The notes under the pieces are model-generated. The model was not told where the DNA came from. It saw only the letters and a program-made list of their open reading frames with translations, and ran no database searches. The position numbers and the translations under genes were made by a program. This document shows positions 36,972-45,812 of a DNA stretch of 64,000 nucleotides, piece by piece. Position 1 is the stretch's first letter, and every line of letters starts with the position of its first letter. This stretch comes from Bacteroidia bacterium (GTDB lineage: Bacteria > Bacteroidota > Bacteroidia > Bacteroidales > GWA2-32-17): NCBI GenBank assembly GCA_016218155.1, contig JACREQ010000059.1, positions 1 through 64,000 of the forward strand, read 5' to 3'.

Positions 36972-38092
36972 AAGAAGAAAAACACAAATCAATTTTTAGA
37001 TTACTTATTAAAAATTCTTTTTTAATAGCAGCATATTCTATTCTTTTTCTTTTAGTTGTTTCATTAGTTTCACCATTTATTAATCCTCATAGTTTTTGGA
37101 TACCGGCTTTTACAGGCTTAGCTTTTCCTTATATTTTTACTGTATCAGCAATTTTCTTTTTCTTTATATTGTTAAGAGGTTATAAAAAACATCTTTTTAT
37201 ATTCCTGCCTTTTATACTTTATGCAACTTATGTATTTTCTGGTTATTATCATCCCGGCTTTTTTAATGATGATACCCCGGAAAAGGGAACTGTTAAAATA
37301 ATGTCGTTTAACGTTAGGTTGTTTGATTTATATAACTGGAAAAACAATGAGCACAATAAAAATAAAATATTTAATTTCTTAAAAAAAGAAGATCCTGCAA
37401 TTATTTGTTTTCAGGAATATTATTATCAGAAAGACGGAAAATTTTCTACTTCAGATACTTTAGTAAAATTCTTAAAAGCCAAAAATGTACATGCTTCATT
37501 TCCTGTAATTAACAGAAATAATTATTGTTTTGGTATAGCTACTTTAACAAAATTCCCAATAATTAATAAGGGCGAAATTATTTTTCCCGGCACTTCAAAC
37601 ATGACAATATATACCGATATCATTATGCTTGAAGATACTGTAAGAATTTATAACAATCATCTTGAAAGTATAAGATTTGGTAAAGAAGACTACGAATTTA
37701 TTGATAAAATTGATTTTAAGGTTGATAGTGTTGAGGTAAGAGATACTAAGAATATTATTAAACGGATTAAACATGCTTATTCAAAAAGAGCTGCTCAGGC
37801 AGATTCTGTTGCTGCTCATATAGCCGCTTGTAAATACCCTGTAATCGTTTGTGGTGACTTTAACGACACTCCGGTTTCGTATTCCTATAACACAATAAGA
37901 TCTGGTCTTAGCGACGCTTATATAGAATCCGGAAGTGGCATAGGTAGCACATATAATGGAAAAATTCCTTTACTAAGAATTGATTATATTTTTCATAGCC
38001 CAAAATACAAAGCCTACGATTTTAAAATAGGAAAAGAAGATTTAAGCGATCATTTTCCAATTACCTGCTTAATTGGCAAAACTGAGAAATAA
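36968..38092 (+). CDS. Membrane-anchored endonuclease/exonuclease/phosphatase family protein
   Basis: The 374-residue protein has three N-terminal hydrophobic segments (about 10-95) and then an EEP domain with IMSFNVRLFD (near 115), FQEYYY (Glu near 147), VCGDFNDTP (near 296-304) and the closing SDHFPI (His near 363). These residues form the metal-dependent phosphodiesterase site. The substrate could be DNA, a phospholipid or a nucleotide. The likely start is TTG at 36968, overlapping the preceding stop (TTGA), which implies coupled translation. Confidence 0.87.
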   Translation: MKEEKHKSIFRLLIKNSFLIAAYSILFLLVVSLVSPFINPHSFWIPAFTGLAFPYIFTVSAIFFFFILLRGYKKHLFIFLPFILYATYVFSGYYHPGFFNDDTPEKGTVKIMSFNVRLFDLYNWKNNEHNKNKIFNFLKKEDPAIICFQEYYYQKDGKFSTSDTLVKFLKAKNVHASFPVINRNNYCFGIATLTKFPIINKGEIIFPGTSNMTIYTDIIMLEDTVRIYNNHLESIRFGKEDYEFIDKIDFKVDSVEVRDTKNIIKRIKHAYSKRAAQADSVAAHIAACKYPVIVCGDFNDTPVSYSYNTIRSGLSDAYIESGSGIGSTYNGKIPLLRIDYIFHSPKYKAYDFKIGKEDLSDHFPITCLIGKTEK

Positions 38093-38285
38093 TCCGTCAT
38101 CAATTTTTTTGTCACTCTGAGTGTAACGAAGAGTCTAATTCGAGTAAATTGTATCTACTGACTTTTAGCCGGACTACATTGTTTATATTTTTTGCTTAAA
38201 TTTAGATGGCGGAATGGAGTCGACCAAAACAGTAAATTAATTCAGATACTCGTCATTGCGGGCATGACCCGCAATCTAACTTTAT

Positions 38286-38319
38286 GCAGTCATGGTCTTT
38301 CGACCTGACTGCTTTTTTA
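38286..38319 (+). terminator. Terminator hairpin, TTTC-loop family
   Basis: GCAGTCATGGTC / GACCTGACTGC pairs with one bulged T around a TTTC loop, followed by a run of Ts. It can end the mutL-rhomboid-EEP transcript. Near-identical copies lie at 12003 and 41096. Confidence 0.78.
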
Positions 38320-38333
38320 TTCTCAATTTCCCC

Positions 38334-38394
38334 GTTGGGAGACTCAAACCCACGTTTTGTATGTTGTTATTTACAGTAGGGAAGTTCATTATTG
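38334..38394 (+). repeat. 61-base promoter-upstream block, copy 1
   Basis: It aligns without gaps with 41215-41275 at 48 of 61 positions, sharing GTTGGGA, ACGTTTTGTAT and GGGAAGTTC. It ends in the ATTG that serves as the -33 element. Confidence 0.7.
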
Positions 38395-38422
38395 ATTTTT
38401 GTTAACCAACCCTATAATTTTG
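38392..38422 (+). promoter_or_regulatory. Promoter of the first twin cargo gene
   Basis: TTG (38392-38394), a 20-base spacer and TAATTTTG (38415-38422). The same layout, ATTG with a 20-base spacer, is conserved at the second twin gene, which raises confidence in both. Confidence 0.78.
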
Positions 38423-38444
38423 GTATAAACTAATTTAACAAGCT

Positions 38445-41033
38445 ATGAAAAAAATAATTTTTACAACAGCGGTTTTGATTTTAGGTGTTTTTATAAATAC
38501 ATATGCCTGGAATCAACTTAAAAGCGGAACCACCAATAATTTAAATGCCGTTTATTTTACAGATTCTCAAACGGGTTATGCGGTTGGGGGTTTAGGTACA
38601 ATATTAAAAACAACTAATGGTGGAATGAATTGGAGTCAACAAATTAGCGGAACAACTTCTAGTTTGTATTCTGTTTTTTTTATTAATCCCAACACTGGCT
38701 TTGCTGTTGGAGGTGCAGGAAAAATATTAAAAACAGTTGATGGAGGAATAACATGGAATATACAATCTTCTGGGGTCACCTCTAGCTTAGTTTCTGTATA
38801 TTTTACTGATTTACAAACAGGATTTGCTGTGGGATGGTCGGGTGTAATTTTAAATACTATTGATGGAGGTGCCACGTGGAACCAGCAAGTTAGTGGAACA
38901 ATAAATAAATTATTAGCTGTTAATTTTATTAATAATCAATCTGGTTATGCCGTTGGTGCTTCAGGGACTTTATTAAAAACAGTTAATGGAGGTGCTACGT
39001 GGACAACTGAAAATTCTGGAACCACTCAAGTACTTAATTCAATTTTTATATTTAACAATATTGGATATATTGGTGGTTATCATGTATTATTAAAAACAAT
39101 TAATGCTGGAGCAAGCTGGACTGTGATTACAACAAATGTTGGTCAATCAACTACATATGGGGCAGGTGCTTTGTTTTTTACTGATACATTAACAGGCTAT
39201 GCTCCTTTTTATAAAACAAATGATGGAGGATTAAGTTGGATAGAGCAAGATGTTCCCGGACACTTGGTAAACGATATATTTTTTGTGGATAATAATATTG
39301 GCTATTCGGTTGGAAGTGCTGGTGTAATACATAAAACAACAATTGGGGGCGGATATCCGAATTCTGATTATATTTCAATCAATAACATAAAAGCTAAAAT
39401 ATATAATGAAGGATCGCTTTTTTGGGATAAAAACACAAGAATGGCATCTTTTGAAGTTCCAATAGGTAGTGGAAAGCATGCAAACTATGCTAGTGCAGTA
39501 TGGATAGGTGCGCGTGATAATGCAGGACAGATTCATGTTGCGGGTCAGAGATATAGCGATGGAGACGATTTTTTCCCGGGACCAATTATGGATTCTATAA
39601 GTTATTTAAACGAGCAGGAGAAATGGAATAGAACATGGAAAGTTTCAAAACAGGAAATAGAATATCATATTGCTCATTGGTCTGATCCAGGTTATATTAT
39701 TCCAGAGGTAATTGCCCAATGGCCCGGAAACTGTAGTACATGTGGGTCTGCGAATATTATAGCTCCTTTTTATGATCAAAACAATGATGGAATTTATAGT
39801 CCACAAACAGGAGATTATCCAAGAATTAAAGGCGATCAGGCTGTTTATTTCATTTTTAATGATAGCATGGCTACCCACACTGAAACAGATGGCGGAAATA
39901 AATTAGGACTAGAAGTTCATGCAATGGCTTATGGTTTTGATTGTAATTCCGATTCTGCTTTTTGGAACACAATTTTTATAAATTATGAAATCTTAAATAG
40001 ATCAACAAATAGTTACGATTCAACCTTTGTTGGATATTGGACCGATATCGATGTTGGTGATGCATATGATGACTATGTTGAGTGTGATGTTAAAAGAGGT
40101 AGTTTTTATGGTTTTAACGGTGATGCTAACGATGGAGCTGGTCTAGGTGCAACCTACGGAACTAATCCCCCTGCACTTTCATGTACGTTTTTAGGAGGTC
40201 CTTATATGGATTCAGATTTGAGTGATTATGGTAGTTCTGGTATTGTAAATGGTTGCGACGAAAGTATTAATGGTTTAAATTTTAATGATGGAATAATTGA
40301 TAACGAACGTTTAGGAATGAGTAGATTTATGTATTTTCAAAATGATGGTAGTACTTTAAGTGACCCATCTACAGCTATTGAATATTATAGATTTTTGAGT
40401 GGTTTTTGGAAACAGGGTACAAAAATGACTTATGGTGGAACTGGGTACGATACCTCGCAAACAGCGATTCCAGCAAATTTTGCTTTTCCTGGTAGCCCAA
40501 CTACAGATTCATGTGCTTGGGGAACTGGAGGAGTTGCTCAACCGGGATGGTCAATTCAAGGAAATTCTTTAAAAGATTACAGAGGAGTTGCATCTGCAGG
40601 TCCTTACACCATGCTACCTGGCGATATTGATCAACTTGATTTAGCCTTTGTTTTTGGTAGGGATTATGTTAATCCAAGTCCTTTAGCTGGTGTTGAGGTT
40701 ATGAAGCAGCGGATTGATGTTATACGTGATGGTTTTATTAATCAAATGTCACCTTGTGGTACATTTGGTCAGGGGGTAAAAGAAAATAACTATAAAGAAG
40801 AAATAAGTCTTTTCCCGAACCCTGCAAGCATTTATTTTGACATAAAACTTGAAAACAATAACGATTTGAAAACACTAAAAATATATACTGCCGAAGGCGT
40901 ATTTTTAAAACAGGAGCAATTTACTGGTAATCAAACCCGAATTTTTACCGATAATCTTTCAGGTGGTCTGTACATTGTTAAAATAGATACAAAACAAGGT
41001 TCACAGTTTAAAAAAGTTATAGTGGTTAAGTAG
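38445..41033 (+). CDS. Type IX secreted protein with YCF48/BNR-type repeats
   Basis: The 862-residue protein has a signal peptide (residues 1-21). About seven repeats of some 42 residues follow in 22-305, each with a GYAVGxxGTILKTxNGGxxW core; these Asp-box/YCF48-like blades suggest a beta-propeller. A larger unassigned region (310-780) with several DxNxDG-like turns (DQNNDGIYSPQ near 447) may bind calcium. The last 75 residues are a type IX sorting domain opening with SLFPNPAS and ending VIVVK. That domain is nearly identical to the one in the next gene (69 of 75 residues) while the rest is unrelated. Confidence 0.88.
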   Translation: MKKIIFTTAVLILGVFINTYAWNQLKSGTTNNLNAVYFTDSQTGYAVGGLGTILKTTNGGMNWSQQISGTTSSLYSVFFINPNTGFAVGGAGKILKTVDGGITWNIQSSGVTSSLVSVYFTDLQTGFAVGWSGVILNTIDGGATWNQQVSGTINKLLAVNFINNQSGYAVGASGTLLKTVNGGATWTTENSGTTQVLNSIFIFNNIGYIGGYHVLLKTINAGASWTVITTNVGQSTTYGAGALFFTDTLTGYAPFYKTNDGGLSWIEQDVPGHLVNDIFFVDNNIGYSVGSAGVIHKTTIGGGYPNSDYISINNIKAKIYNEGSLFWDKNTRMASFEVPIGSGKHANYASAVWIGARDNAGQIHVAGQRYSDGDDFFPGPIMDSISYLNEQEKWNRTWKVSKQEIEYHIAHWSDPGYIIPEVIAQWPGNCSTCGSANIIAPFYDQNNDGIYSPQTGDYPRIKGDQAVYFIFNDSMATHTETDGGNKLGLEVHAMAYGFDCNSDSAFWNTIFINYEILNRSTNSYDSTFVGYWTDIDVGDAYDDYVECDVKRGSFYGFNGDANDGAGLGATYGTNPPALSCTFLGGPYMDSDLSDYGSSGIVNGCDESINGLNFNDGIIDNERLGMSRFMYFQNDGSTLSDPSTAIEYYRFLSGFWKQGTKMTYGGTGYDTSQTAIPANFAFPGSPTTDSCAWGTGGVAQPGWSIQGNSLKDYRGVASAGPYTMLPGDIDQLDLAFVFGRDYVNPSPLAGVEVMKQRIDVIRDGFINQMSPCGTFGQGVKENNYKEEISLFPNPASIYFDIKLENNNDLKTLKIYTAEGVFLKQEQFTGNQTRIFTDNLSGGLYIVKIDTKQGSQFKKVIVVK

Positions 41034-41095
41034 GAACCAAAGTTTTGTCCCCTTGAGTGTTCGCCTCGGTGGATCTAAGGGTCTAGTCAAAAAAT

Positions 41096-41129
41096 GCAGT
41101 CACGGTCTTTCGACCTGACTGCTTTTTTT
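41096..41129 (+). terminator. Terminator hairpin, TTTC-loop family
   Basis: GCAGTCACGGTC / GACCTGACTGC pairs with one bulged C around a TTTC loop, then seven Ts. It ends the first twin cargo gene. Confidence 0.82.
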
Positions 41130-41214
41130 ATATTCATAATGTAGATGGTGGATCGATACGTCGGGGCGAATCGACCAGCTACAATTTCTAGCGGAGCAAA
41201 ATCTTATTTTATTT

Positions 41215-41275
41215 GTTGGGAAACTCAAAACAACGTTTTGTATATTGTTAAAGCTTGTTGGGAAGTTCGTCATTG
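41215..41275 (+). repeat. 61-base promoter-upstream block, copy 2
   Basis: Ungapped partner of 38334-38394 (48 of 61 identical). It ends in the ATTG used as the -33 element of the second twin gene. Confidence 0.7.
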
Positions 41276-41303
41276 TAAAAAGAGTTCTTCGAGTATAGCT
41301 TTG
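41272..41303 (+). promoter_or_regulatory. Promoter of the second twin cargo gene
   Basis: ATTG (41272-41275), a 20-base spacer and TAGCTTTG (41296-41303), matching the arrangement at 38392-38422. The leader to the ATG is about 15-20 bases. Confidence 0.78.
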
Positions 41304-41324
41304 TTATAATAAAAACAAACGGCT

Positions 41325-43049
41325 ATGAAAAATATTAAACTACTAGTTTTAATGCTTTGTATTTATATAAATACAAATTCTCAAACTATTATTCTTGGCG
41401 GGAATGTTAGTGGGAACTGGCCAATATCGGGTTCTCCATATTTGATACATGATAATATTACCATTCCCAATGGTTCGACATTAACAATTAGCCCAGGGGT
41501 AATTGTTGAATTTCAGGGGCATTATAAATTAAATTGTAATGGTCGTATTTTGGCTTTGGGAAATATTTCTAACGGTATAACTTTTACTGTTTCATCAGAA
41601 AGTATATCTACTGGATGGTGGGGTATTCGTTTTGATAACACATCATCGTTAAATGATTCATCTAAGTTTGAATTTTGTTCGTTTCTTAATGGTAATGCGT
41701 ATTCTTCGGGATGTGAAGATGGTTTTGGGGGAGCGATATATATATTTAATTTTTCTAAATGTGTTATAAGAAATAGTTTTTTTTCAAATAATCGTGCACA
41801 ACGTGGTGGGGGGTCAATTTTTTGCTCCTCTGCGTCTGTACTAATTGAAAATAATACTTTTAATAATTTATATTCACCTGTTTTAACCTATTGTATGGAA
41901 TTTAGAAATTGTATGAATGTAAAAGTATTAAATAATAAATTGATGCAAGCAAACAGCATTTATTTCATCGATTCAGATTTAACAATAATTGGAAATTTTA
42001 TATGGGGAAATCTTGAGGGAAGTGCAATTAGAAGCATGAACTCAAGATCGTTAATAAGTAATAATGTTATTTCATGGAATAACACTGATGCTATTGTTGG
42101 CGGTGGAGGTATACGATTGGAAAATTCTAACTCAACAATTATTAATAATAAAATATTTAATAATGTTGCTCATTGTGGAGGAGGAATTAGTTGTTTTAAT
42201 TCTAATGCTGAAATTTTAAATAATTTAATAGCGAATAATGAATCAATAAATGGATATGGTCTGTTTAGCGATGGAGGGGGTGGAATATTCTGTTATAATT
42301 CGTCTCCAAGAATAATAAATAATACAATTTGTAATAATAAATCCGTTACAGATGGTGGAGGTATAAAATGTGAGTTTAATTCTAATCCCTATGTTCAAAA
42401 TTCTATAATTTATGGTAATACCGCAGATAATGGAAATAATGTTAGTTTTTATGATACGGTAAATGTTAGTTTTGAAGATAGTTTAAACGACCCCTCATTT
42501 TTATTTTGCGATTTAGAAGGTGGATTAAATGCAATTTATACAAACACTAATACGTTTTTGGGAACATTTAATAATAATATTAATTTGAATCCCCAATTAG
42601 AATCACCTACAATTGGCAGTGGTAAAAATTATAATGCATTATCTGCCAATTGGGAATTAAAAGAATCATCACCTTGTATAAATTCAGGAAATACTAATGG
42701 TTTATATTTTATAACTGATATTGCAGGAAACCCAAGGGTTAATGATACAATTGTTGATATTGGCGCATATGAATACCAAATTTATATAAGTATTGCAGAG
42801 GTTAATATCGAAAATATATTTAGTCTTTTTCCAAACCCTGCAAGCAGTTATTTTGATATAAAATTAGAAAACAATAACGATTTTAAAACACTAAAAATAT
42901 ATACTGCTGAAGGAGTTTTTGTAAAGCAGGAACAATTTACCGGTAATCAAACTCGAATTCTCACTGATAATCTTTATGGTGGTCTGTACATTGTTAAAAT
43001 AGAAACAAAACAAGGTTCACAGTTTAAAAAGGTTATTGTGGTTAAGTAG
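41325..43049 (+). CDS. Type IX secreted right-handed parallel beta-helix protein
   Basis: The 574-residue protein has a signal peptide ending NTNSQ (about residue 20). Residues 30-400 show the Asn-rich periodicity of PbH1 repeats (IENNTFNNL, VLNNKLMQ, ISNNVISWNN, IINNKIFNN, ILNNLIANN, IINNTICNN), the fold of polysaccharide lyases and adhesins. The region GNPRVNDTIVDIGAYEYQ (near 475) is typical after such helices. A sorting domain occupies the last 75 residues and is nearly identical to that of the upstream neighbour. No catalytic residues can be assigned. Confidence 0.88.
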   Translation: MKNIKLLVLMLCIYINTNSQTIILGGNVSGNWPISGSPYLIHDNITIPNGSTLTISPGVIVEFQGHYKLNCNGRILALGNISNGITFTVSSESISTGWWGIRFDNTSSLNDSSKFEFCSFLNGNAYSSGCEDGFGGAIYIFNFSKCVIRNSFFSNNRAQRGGGSIFCSSASVLIENNTFNNLYSPVLTYCMEFRNCMNVKVLNNKLMQANSIYFIDSDLTIIGNFIWGNLEGSAIRSMNSRSLISNNVISWNNTDAIVGGGGIRLENSNSTIINNKIFNNVAHCGGGISCFNSNAEILNNLIANNESINGYGLFSDGGGGIFCYNSSPRIINNTICNNKSVTDGGGIKCEFNSNPYVQNSIIYGNTADNGNNVSFYDTVNVSFEDSLNDPSFLFCDLEGGLNAIYTNTNTFLGTFNNNINLNPQLESPTIGSGKNYNALSANWELKESSPCINSGNTNGLYFITDIAGNPRVNDTIVDIGAYEYQIYISIAEVNIENIFSLFPNPASSYFDIKLENNNDFKTLKIYTAEGVFVKQEQFTGNQTRILTDNLYGGLYIVKIETKQGSQFKKVIVVK

Positions 43050-43055
43050 TTTTTT

Positions 43056-43125
43056 GTCACTCTGAGCAAAGCGAAGAGTCTAGTTCGGATTATCAAAATA
43101 GATTCTTCACTACGTTCAGAATGAC
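43056..43125. repeat. Palindromic repeat, GTCA...TGAC family
   Basis: A complete imperfect inverted repeat opening GTCACTCTGAGCAAAGCGAA and closing with the inverse, ending CAGAATGAC. It lies between the second twin cargo gene and folB (convergent) and may double as a terminator. Confidence 0.72.
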
Positions 43126-43139
43126 AAATAATTTTTTAT

Positions 43140-43155
43140 TGTTTCATGTGGAACT
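43140..43155. other. parS-like palindrome beside folB
   Basis: TGTTTCATGTGGAACT matches TGTTTCACGTGAAACA at 13 of 16 positions and fits the relaxed form GTTYCAYGTGRAAC exactly. It lies 5 bases beyond the folB stop codon. Confidence 0.5.
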
Positions 43156-43160
43156 TATTT

Positions 43161-43520
43161 CTACTCCCTTTCTCTTGTAAGTCTTATACTTACCTTTTCT
43201 GTTTTACCACCTAGGGGAGGGTTAAGTTTAGAAACTTTAAGATCAATTTTAATTATTGCTGAATATTTATCATACAATCGATTAATAATCCTGCCAGCAA
43301 TGTTTTCAACTAAAAAAGATTTTGTTTGCATTTCATCTTTTATGTCATTATAAATTGCAGAATAATCTAAAGCGTCCTCCAAATTGTCAGTTTTTTCAGG
43401 CTTTGAGGTATCGGTATCGATAATTAAGTCAATAAGAAATTTATTTCCTACAATTTGTTCTTCTTTAAAATGCCCGTGATAGGCATAAAACTCCATTCCT
43501 TCAACAATAATTTGTCCCAT
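43161..43520 (-). CDS. folB: Dihydroneopterin aldolase
   Basis: Folate-pathway enzyme that cleaves 7,8-dihydroneopterin to 6-hydroxymethyl-dihydropterin and glycolaldehyde. The opening EGMEFYAYHGHFKEEQIVG (near 6-24) and the SFLVENIAGRI segment (near 73-83) with its conserved Glu are family markers. The end has the ...KLNPPLGGKTEKVSI stretch with the conserved Lys. The length of 119 residues is normal; the enzyme forms octamers in characterised cases. Confidence 0.93.
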   Translation of the reverse strand: MGQIIVEGMEFYAYHGHFKEEQIVGNKFLIDLIIDTDTSKPEKTDNLEDALDYSAIYNDIKDEMQTKSFLVENIAGRIINRLYDKYSAIIKIDLKVSKLNPPLGGKTEKVSIRLTRERE

Positions 43521-43536
43521 TAATTACTTGTTTAGC

Positions 43537-43620
43537 TGTCCCCCTGAGTGTCCGCCGCGGCGGATCGAAAAGGTCTAAGAATAGATTCTTCGTCCGTCGC
43601 GTCGGATGCTCAGATTGACA
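43537..43620. repeat. Palindromic repeat, GTCA...TGAC family
   Basis: Imperfect inverted repeat opening TGTCCCCCTGAG and closing CTCAGATTGACA, with GC-rich inner arms (CCGCCGCGGCGG). It lies between folB and glnS, whose starts diverge, so it sits in a promoter-bearing gap. Confidence 0.68.
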
Positions 43621-43702
43621 AACGTTATTTGTTTTTAAAAATAATGAGCAATATTAGTTAAATCAGATTATTTTTGTACAAAATTTCAAGAAAATATTTG
43701 TA

Positions 43703-45394
43703 ATGAATACTGAATCAAAATTACCTGTTGAAGAAAGTCGTCCTCTTAATTTTATCGAGGAAATTGTTGAGAGTGCTAAAGTTGGAGATACTTTTCCTAG
43801 AGTTCATACCCGCTTCCCACCTGAACCAAACGGTTATTTACATATTGGTCATGCAAAATCTATCTGCCTTAATTTTGGTTTAGCAAAGAATTATAACGGA
43901 AAATGTAATCTTCGTTTTGATGATACTAACCCTGTTGCAGAAGATGTAGAATACGTTGATTCTATAATGGAAGATGTTCGTTGGTTGGGTTTCGACTGGG
44001 AAGACAGGTTGTTTTATGCTTCAGATTATTTTCAGCAGATTTACGATTGGGCAGTAGTGCTAATCAAAAAAGAAAAAGCATATGTCTGCGATTTAACAGC
44101 CGAAGAAGTTTCAAGTATGCGCGGCACACCTACTATTCCAGGAACACCGAGTCCTTACAGAAATCGTAGTGTTGAGGAAAATCTTGATTTGTTCGAAAGA
44201 ATGAAAAATGGAGAATTTCCTGATGGGAGTAAAACCTTAAGGGCAAAAATTGATCTTGCTTCGCCAAACATGCATATGCGCGACACTGTTTTATACAGAA
44301 TTTTACGAGCTCATCATCATCGTACCGGCAATAAATGGTGCATTTATCCAATGTACGATTTTGCACATGGACAATCTGATTATATTGAGGGAATTACACA
44401 TTCGATTTGTACATTAGAATTTGAAGTTCATCGCCCACTTTACGAATGGTTTCTTGAGTCAATAGGTTTACCTTTGCCACGACCTCGCCAAATCGAATTT
44501 GCGCGATTAAATCTTACTTATACCGTAATGAGTAAGCGCAAGCTGTTAGAACTCGTTAAAAGTAATTACGTGAATGGATGGGACGATCCTCGCATGCCAA
44601 CAATATGTGGTTTGCGTCGTCGCGGATATACACCCGAATCTTTAAGAAATTTTGCCGAAAGGATTGGAGTTGCAAAACGCGAAAATGTAATTGATGTAAG
44701 TTTACTTGAGTTTTGTGTTCGCGAAGATTTAAATAAAAAAGCAAATCGTATTCTTGGCGTATTAAACCCTGTGAAAGTTGTTATTACTAATTTCCCGGAT
44801 AATTATGTTGAAGAACTTGATGCTATAAATAATCCCGAAGATGCATCATCTGGGGGACGAAAAATACCATTTACTAAAGAACTTTATATTGAACAAGAGG
44901 ATTTTATGGAAAATCCACCAAAAGATTATTTCAGATTAAGACCTGGTGGAGAAGTGCGACTTCGTTATGCTTTTTATATTAAATGTGAGAACGTTGTTAA
45001 GAATCCTGAAACCGGTGAAATTATTGAAATACAATGTACCTACGATAAAGAATCAAAAGGTGGAAAAACTACTGATGGAAGAAAAGTTAAAGGAACTATC
45101 CATTGGGTATCTGCACAAAGCGCGGTTGAATGTGAGGTAAGGCTTTATGATAGATTATTTAAAAGCGAAAATCCGGAAGAGGGACAGGATTTTAAAGCAG
45201 ATTTAAACCCTGATTCTTTAAAAGTAATAAAAGGATATATTGAGCCATTTGTTAAGAATGCAAAAGCTGGCGAGAGTTATCAGCTTGAAAGATTAGGATA
45301 TTTCAATATTGATAAGGATACTACAGCAAATAACATTGTTTTAAATCGCACAGTTGGTTTAAAAGATGCCTGGAGTAAAATAGTAAAAAAATAA
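43703..45394 (+). CDS. glnS: Glutaminyl-tRNA synthetase
   Basis: Class I synthetase charging tRNA-Gln directly with glutamine. The signature HIGH lies at 47-50 within [14 protein letters not shown], and the KMSKS loop has the VMSKR form (near 278). The C-terminal beta-barrel anticodon-binding region is complete. The length of 563 residues is normal. A TATTTTTG -7 box lies at 43669-43676. A direct GlnRS implies that the organism need not rely on GatCAB for Gln-tRNA. Confidence 0.95.
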   Translation: MNTESKLPVEESRPLNFIEEIVESAKVGDTFPRVHTRFPPEPNGYLHIGHAKSICLNFGLAKNYNGKCNLRFDDTNPVAEDVEYVDSIMEDVRWLGFDWEDRLFYASDYFQQIYDWAVVLIKKEKAYVCDLTAEEVSSMRGTPTIPGTPSPYRNRSVEENLDLFERMKNGEFPDGSKTLRAKIDLASPNMHMRDTVLYRILRAHHHRTGNKWCIYPMYDFAHGQSDYIEGITHSICTLEFEVHRPLYEWFLESIGLPLPRPRQIEFARLNLTYTVMSKRKLLELVKSNYVNGWDDPRMPTICGLRRRGYTPESLRNFAERIGVAKRENVIDVSLLEFCVREDLNKKANRILGVLNPVKVVITNFPDNYVEELDAINNPEDASSGGRKIPFTKELYIEQEDFMENPPKDYFRLRPGGEVRLRYAFYIKCENVVKNPETGEIIEIQCTYDKESKGGKTTDGRKVKGTIHWVSAQSAVECEVRLYDRLFKSENPEEGQDFKADLNPDSLKVIKGYIEPFVKNAKAGESYQLERLGYFNIDKDTTANNIVLNRTVGLKDAWSKIVKK

Positions 45395-45414
45395 AGTTTC
45401 TTAAATTACGCTAC

Positions 45415-45439
45415 AGTCACCATGAGCGTAGTCGAAGGG
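45415..45439 (+). repeat. Left inverted repeat flanking the GIY-YIG gene
   Basis: It opens AGTCACCATGAGCG and closes AGTCGAAGGG. The inverse copy at 45772-45796 matches it at 23 of 25 positions. It is a member of the GTCA..CTGAG..CGAAG family. Confidence 0.78.
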
Positions 45440-45459
45440 GACTAAAAAAGCAGTTCTAA

Positions 45460-45801
45460 ATGAGTCAACTTTGTGTTTATATACTTGAGTGCTCTGATAA
45501 ATCTTATTATGTGGGTGTAACAAATAACATTGAAAGACGGTTGCTAGAGCATAATAATAGTGAAGTTGAAGAATCTTTTACTTTTTCAAGAAGACCTGTA
45601 AAATTAAAATGGGTATCAGAAAATATGGATCCAAATCAGGCTATCGAGCTTGAAAAGACCTTAAAAAAGTGGACAAGAAAGAAAAAAGAAGCTTTAATAA
45701 ATGAAAATTGGGATTTGCTTAAAACTTATTCTAAATGCCAAAATGAGACTTCACATGAATTCTATAAAAAACCCTTCGACTCCGCTCAGGGTGACTCTTA
45801 A
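45460..45801 (+). CDS. Small GIY-YIG nuclease-like protein
   Basis: The 113-residue protein has the GIY-YIG core in the form CVYILE (Tyr7) and YYVG (Tyr18, Gly20), followed by NNIERRLLEHN with the conserved Arg, and a C-terminal Glu in ELEKTLKKW. This matches the stand-alone GIY-YIG family, often annotated as an excinuclease ABC subunit C domain. The last nine residues, PFDSAQGDS, are encoded by an intergenic repeat, so the natural end has probably been replaced. Inverted repeats stand on both sides of the gene. Confidence 0.88.
   Translation: MSQLCVYILECSDKSYYVGVTNNIERRLLEHNNSEVEESFTFSRRPVKLKWVSENMDPNQAIELEKTLKKWTRKKKEALINENWDLLKTYSKCQNETSHEFYKKPFDSAQGDS
45772..45796 (-). repeat. Right inverted repeat, overlapping the 3' end of the GIY-YIG gene
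   Basis: Its reverse complement is AGTCACC-C-TGAGCG-G-AGTCGAAGGG, matching 45415-45439 with two mismatches. It encodes most of the PFDSAQGDS tail and lies directly before the stop codon. Confidence 0.78.
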
Positions 45802-45812
45802 TAATTTATATA

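Larger units (their letters stand above)
38093..38444. other. Repeat-rich intergenic region before the first twin cargo gene
   Basis: In order: one arm of the GTCACTCTGAG family (38111-38137), a palindrome ATTGCGGG-CATGA-CCCGCAAT (38255-38275), a TTTC-loop terminator hairpin (38286-38312), a 61-base block shared with 41215-41275, and the promoter of the cargo gene at 38445. No coding region is seen. Confidence 0.65.
41034..41324. other. Repeat-rich intergenic region between the twin cargo genes
   Basis: It repeats the parts of 38093-38444 in a slightly different order: a GTCC...CTTGAG repeat arm (41047-41083), the TTTC-loop terminator (41096-41122), a diverged palindrome near 41150-41200, the 61-base block (41215-41275) and the promoter. 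Confidence 0.65.

Noticed and set aside
38870-38886. CACGTG in the first twin cargo gene as another parS site
   Set aside because: The flanks (GGTGC before and GAACC after) do not match the TGTTT...AAACA arms; only the 6-base core fits.
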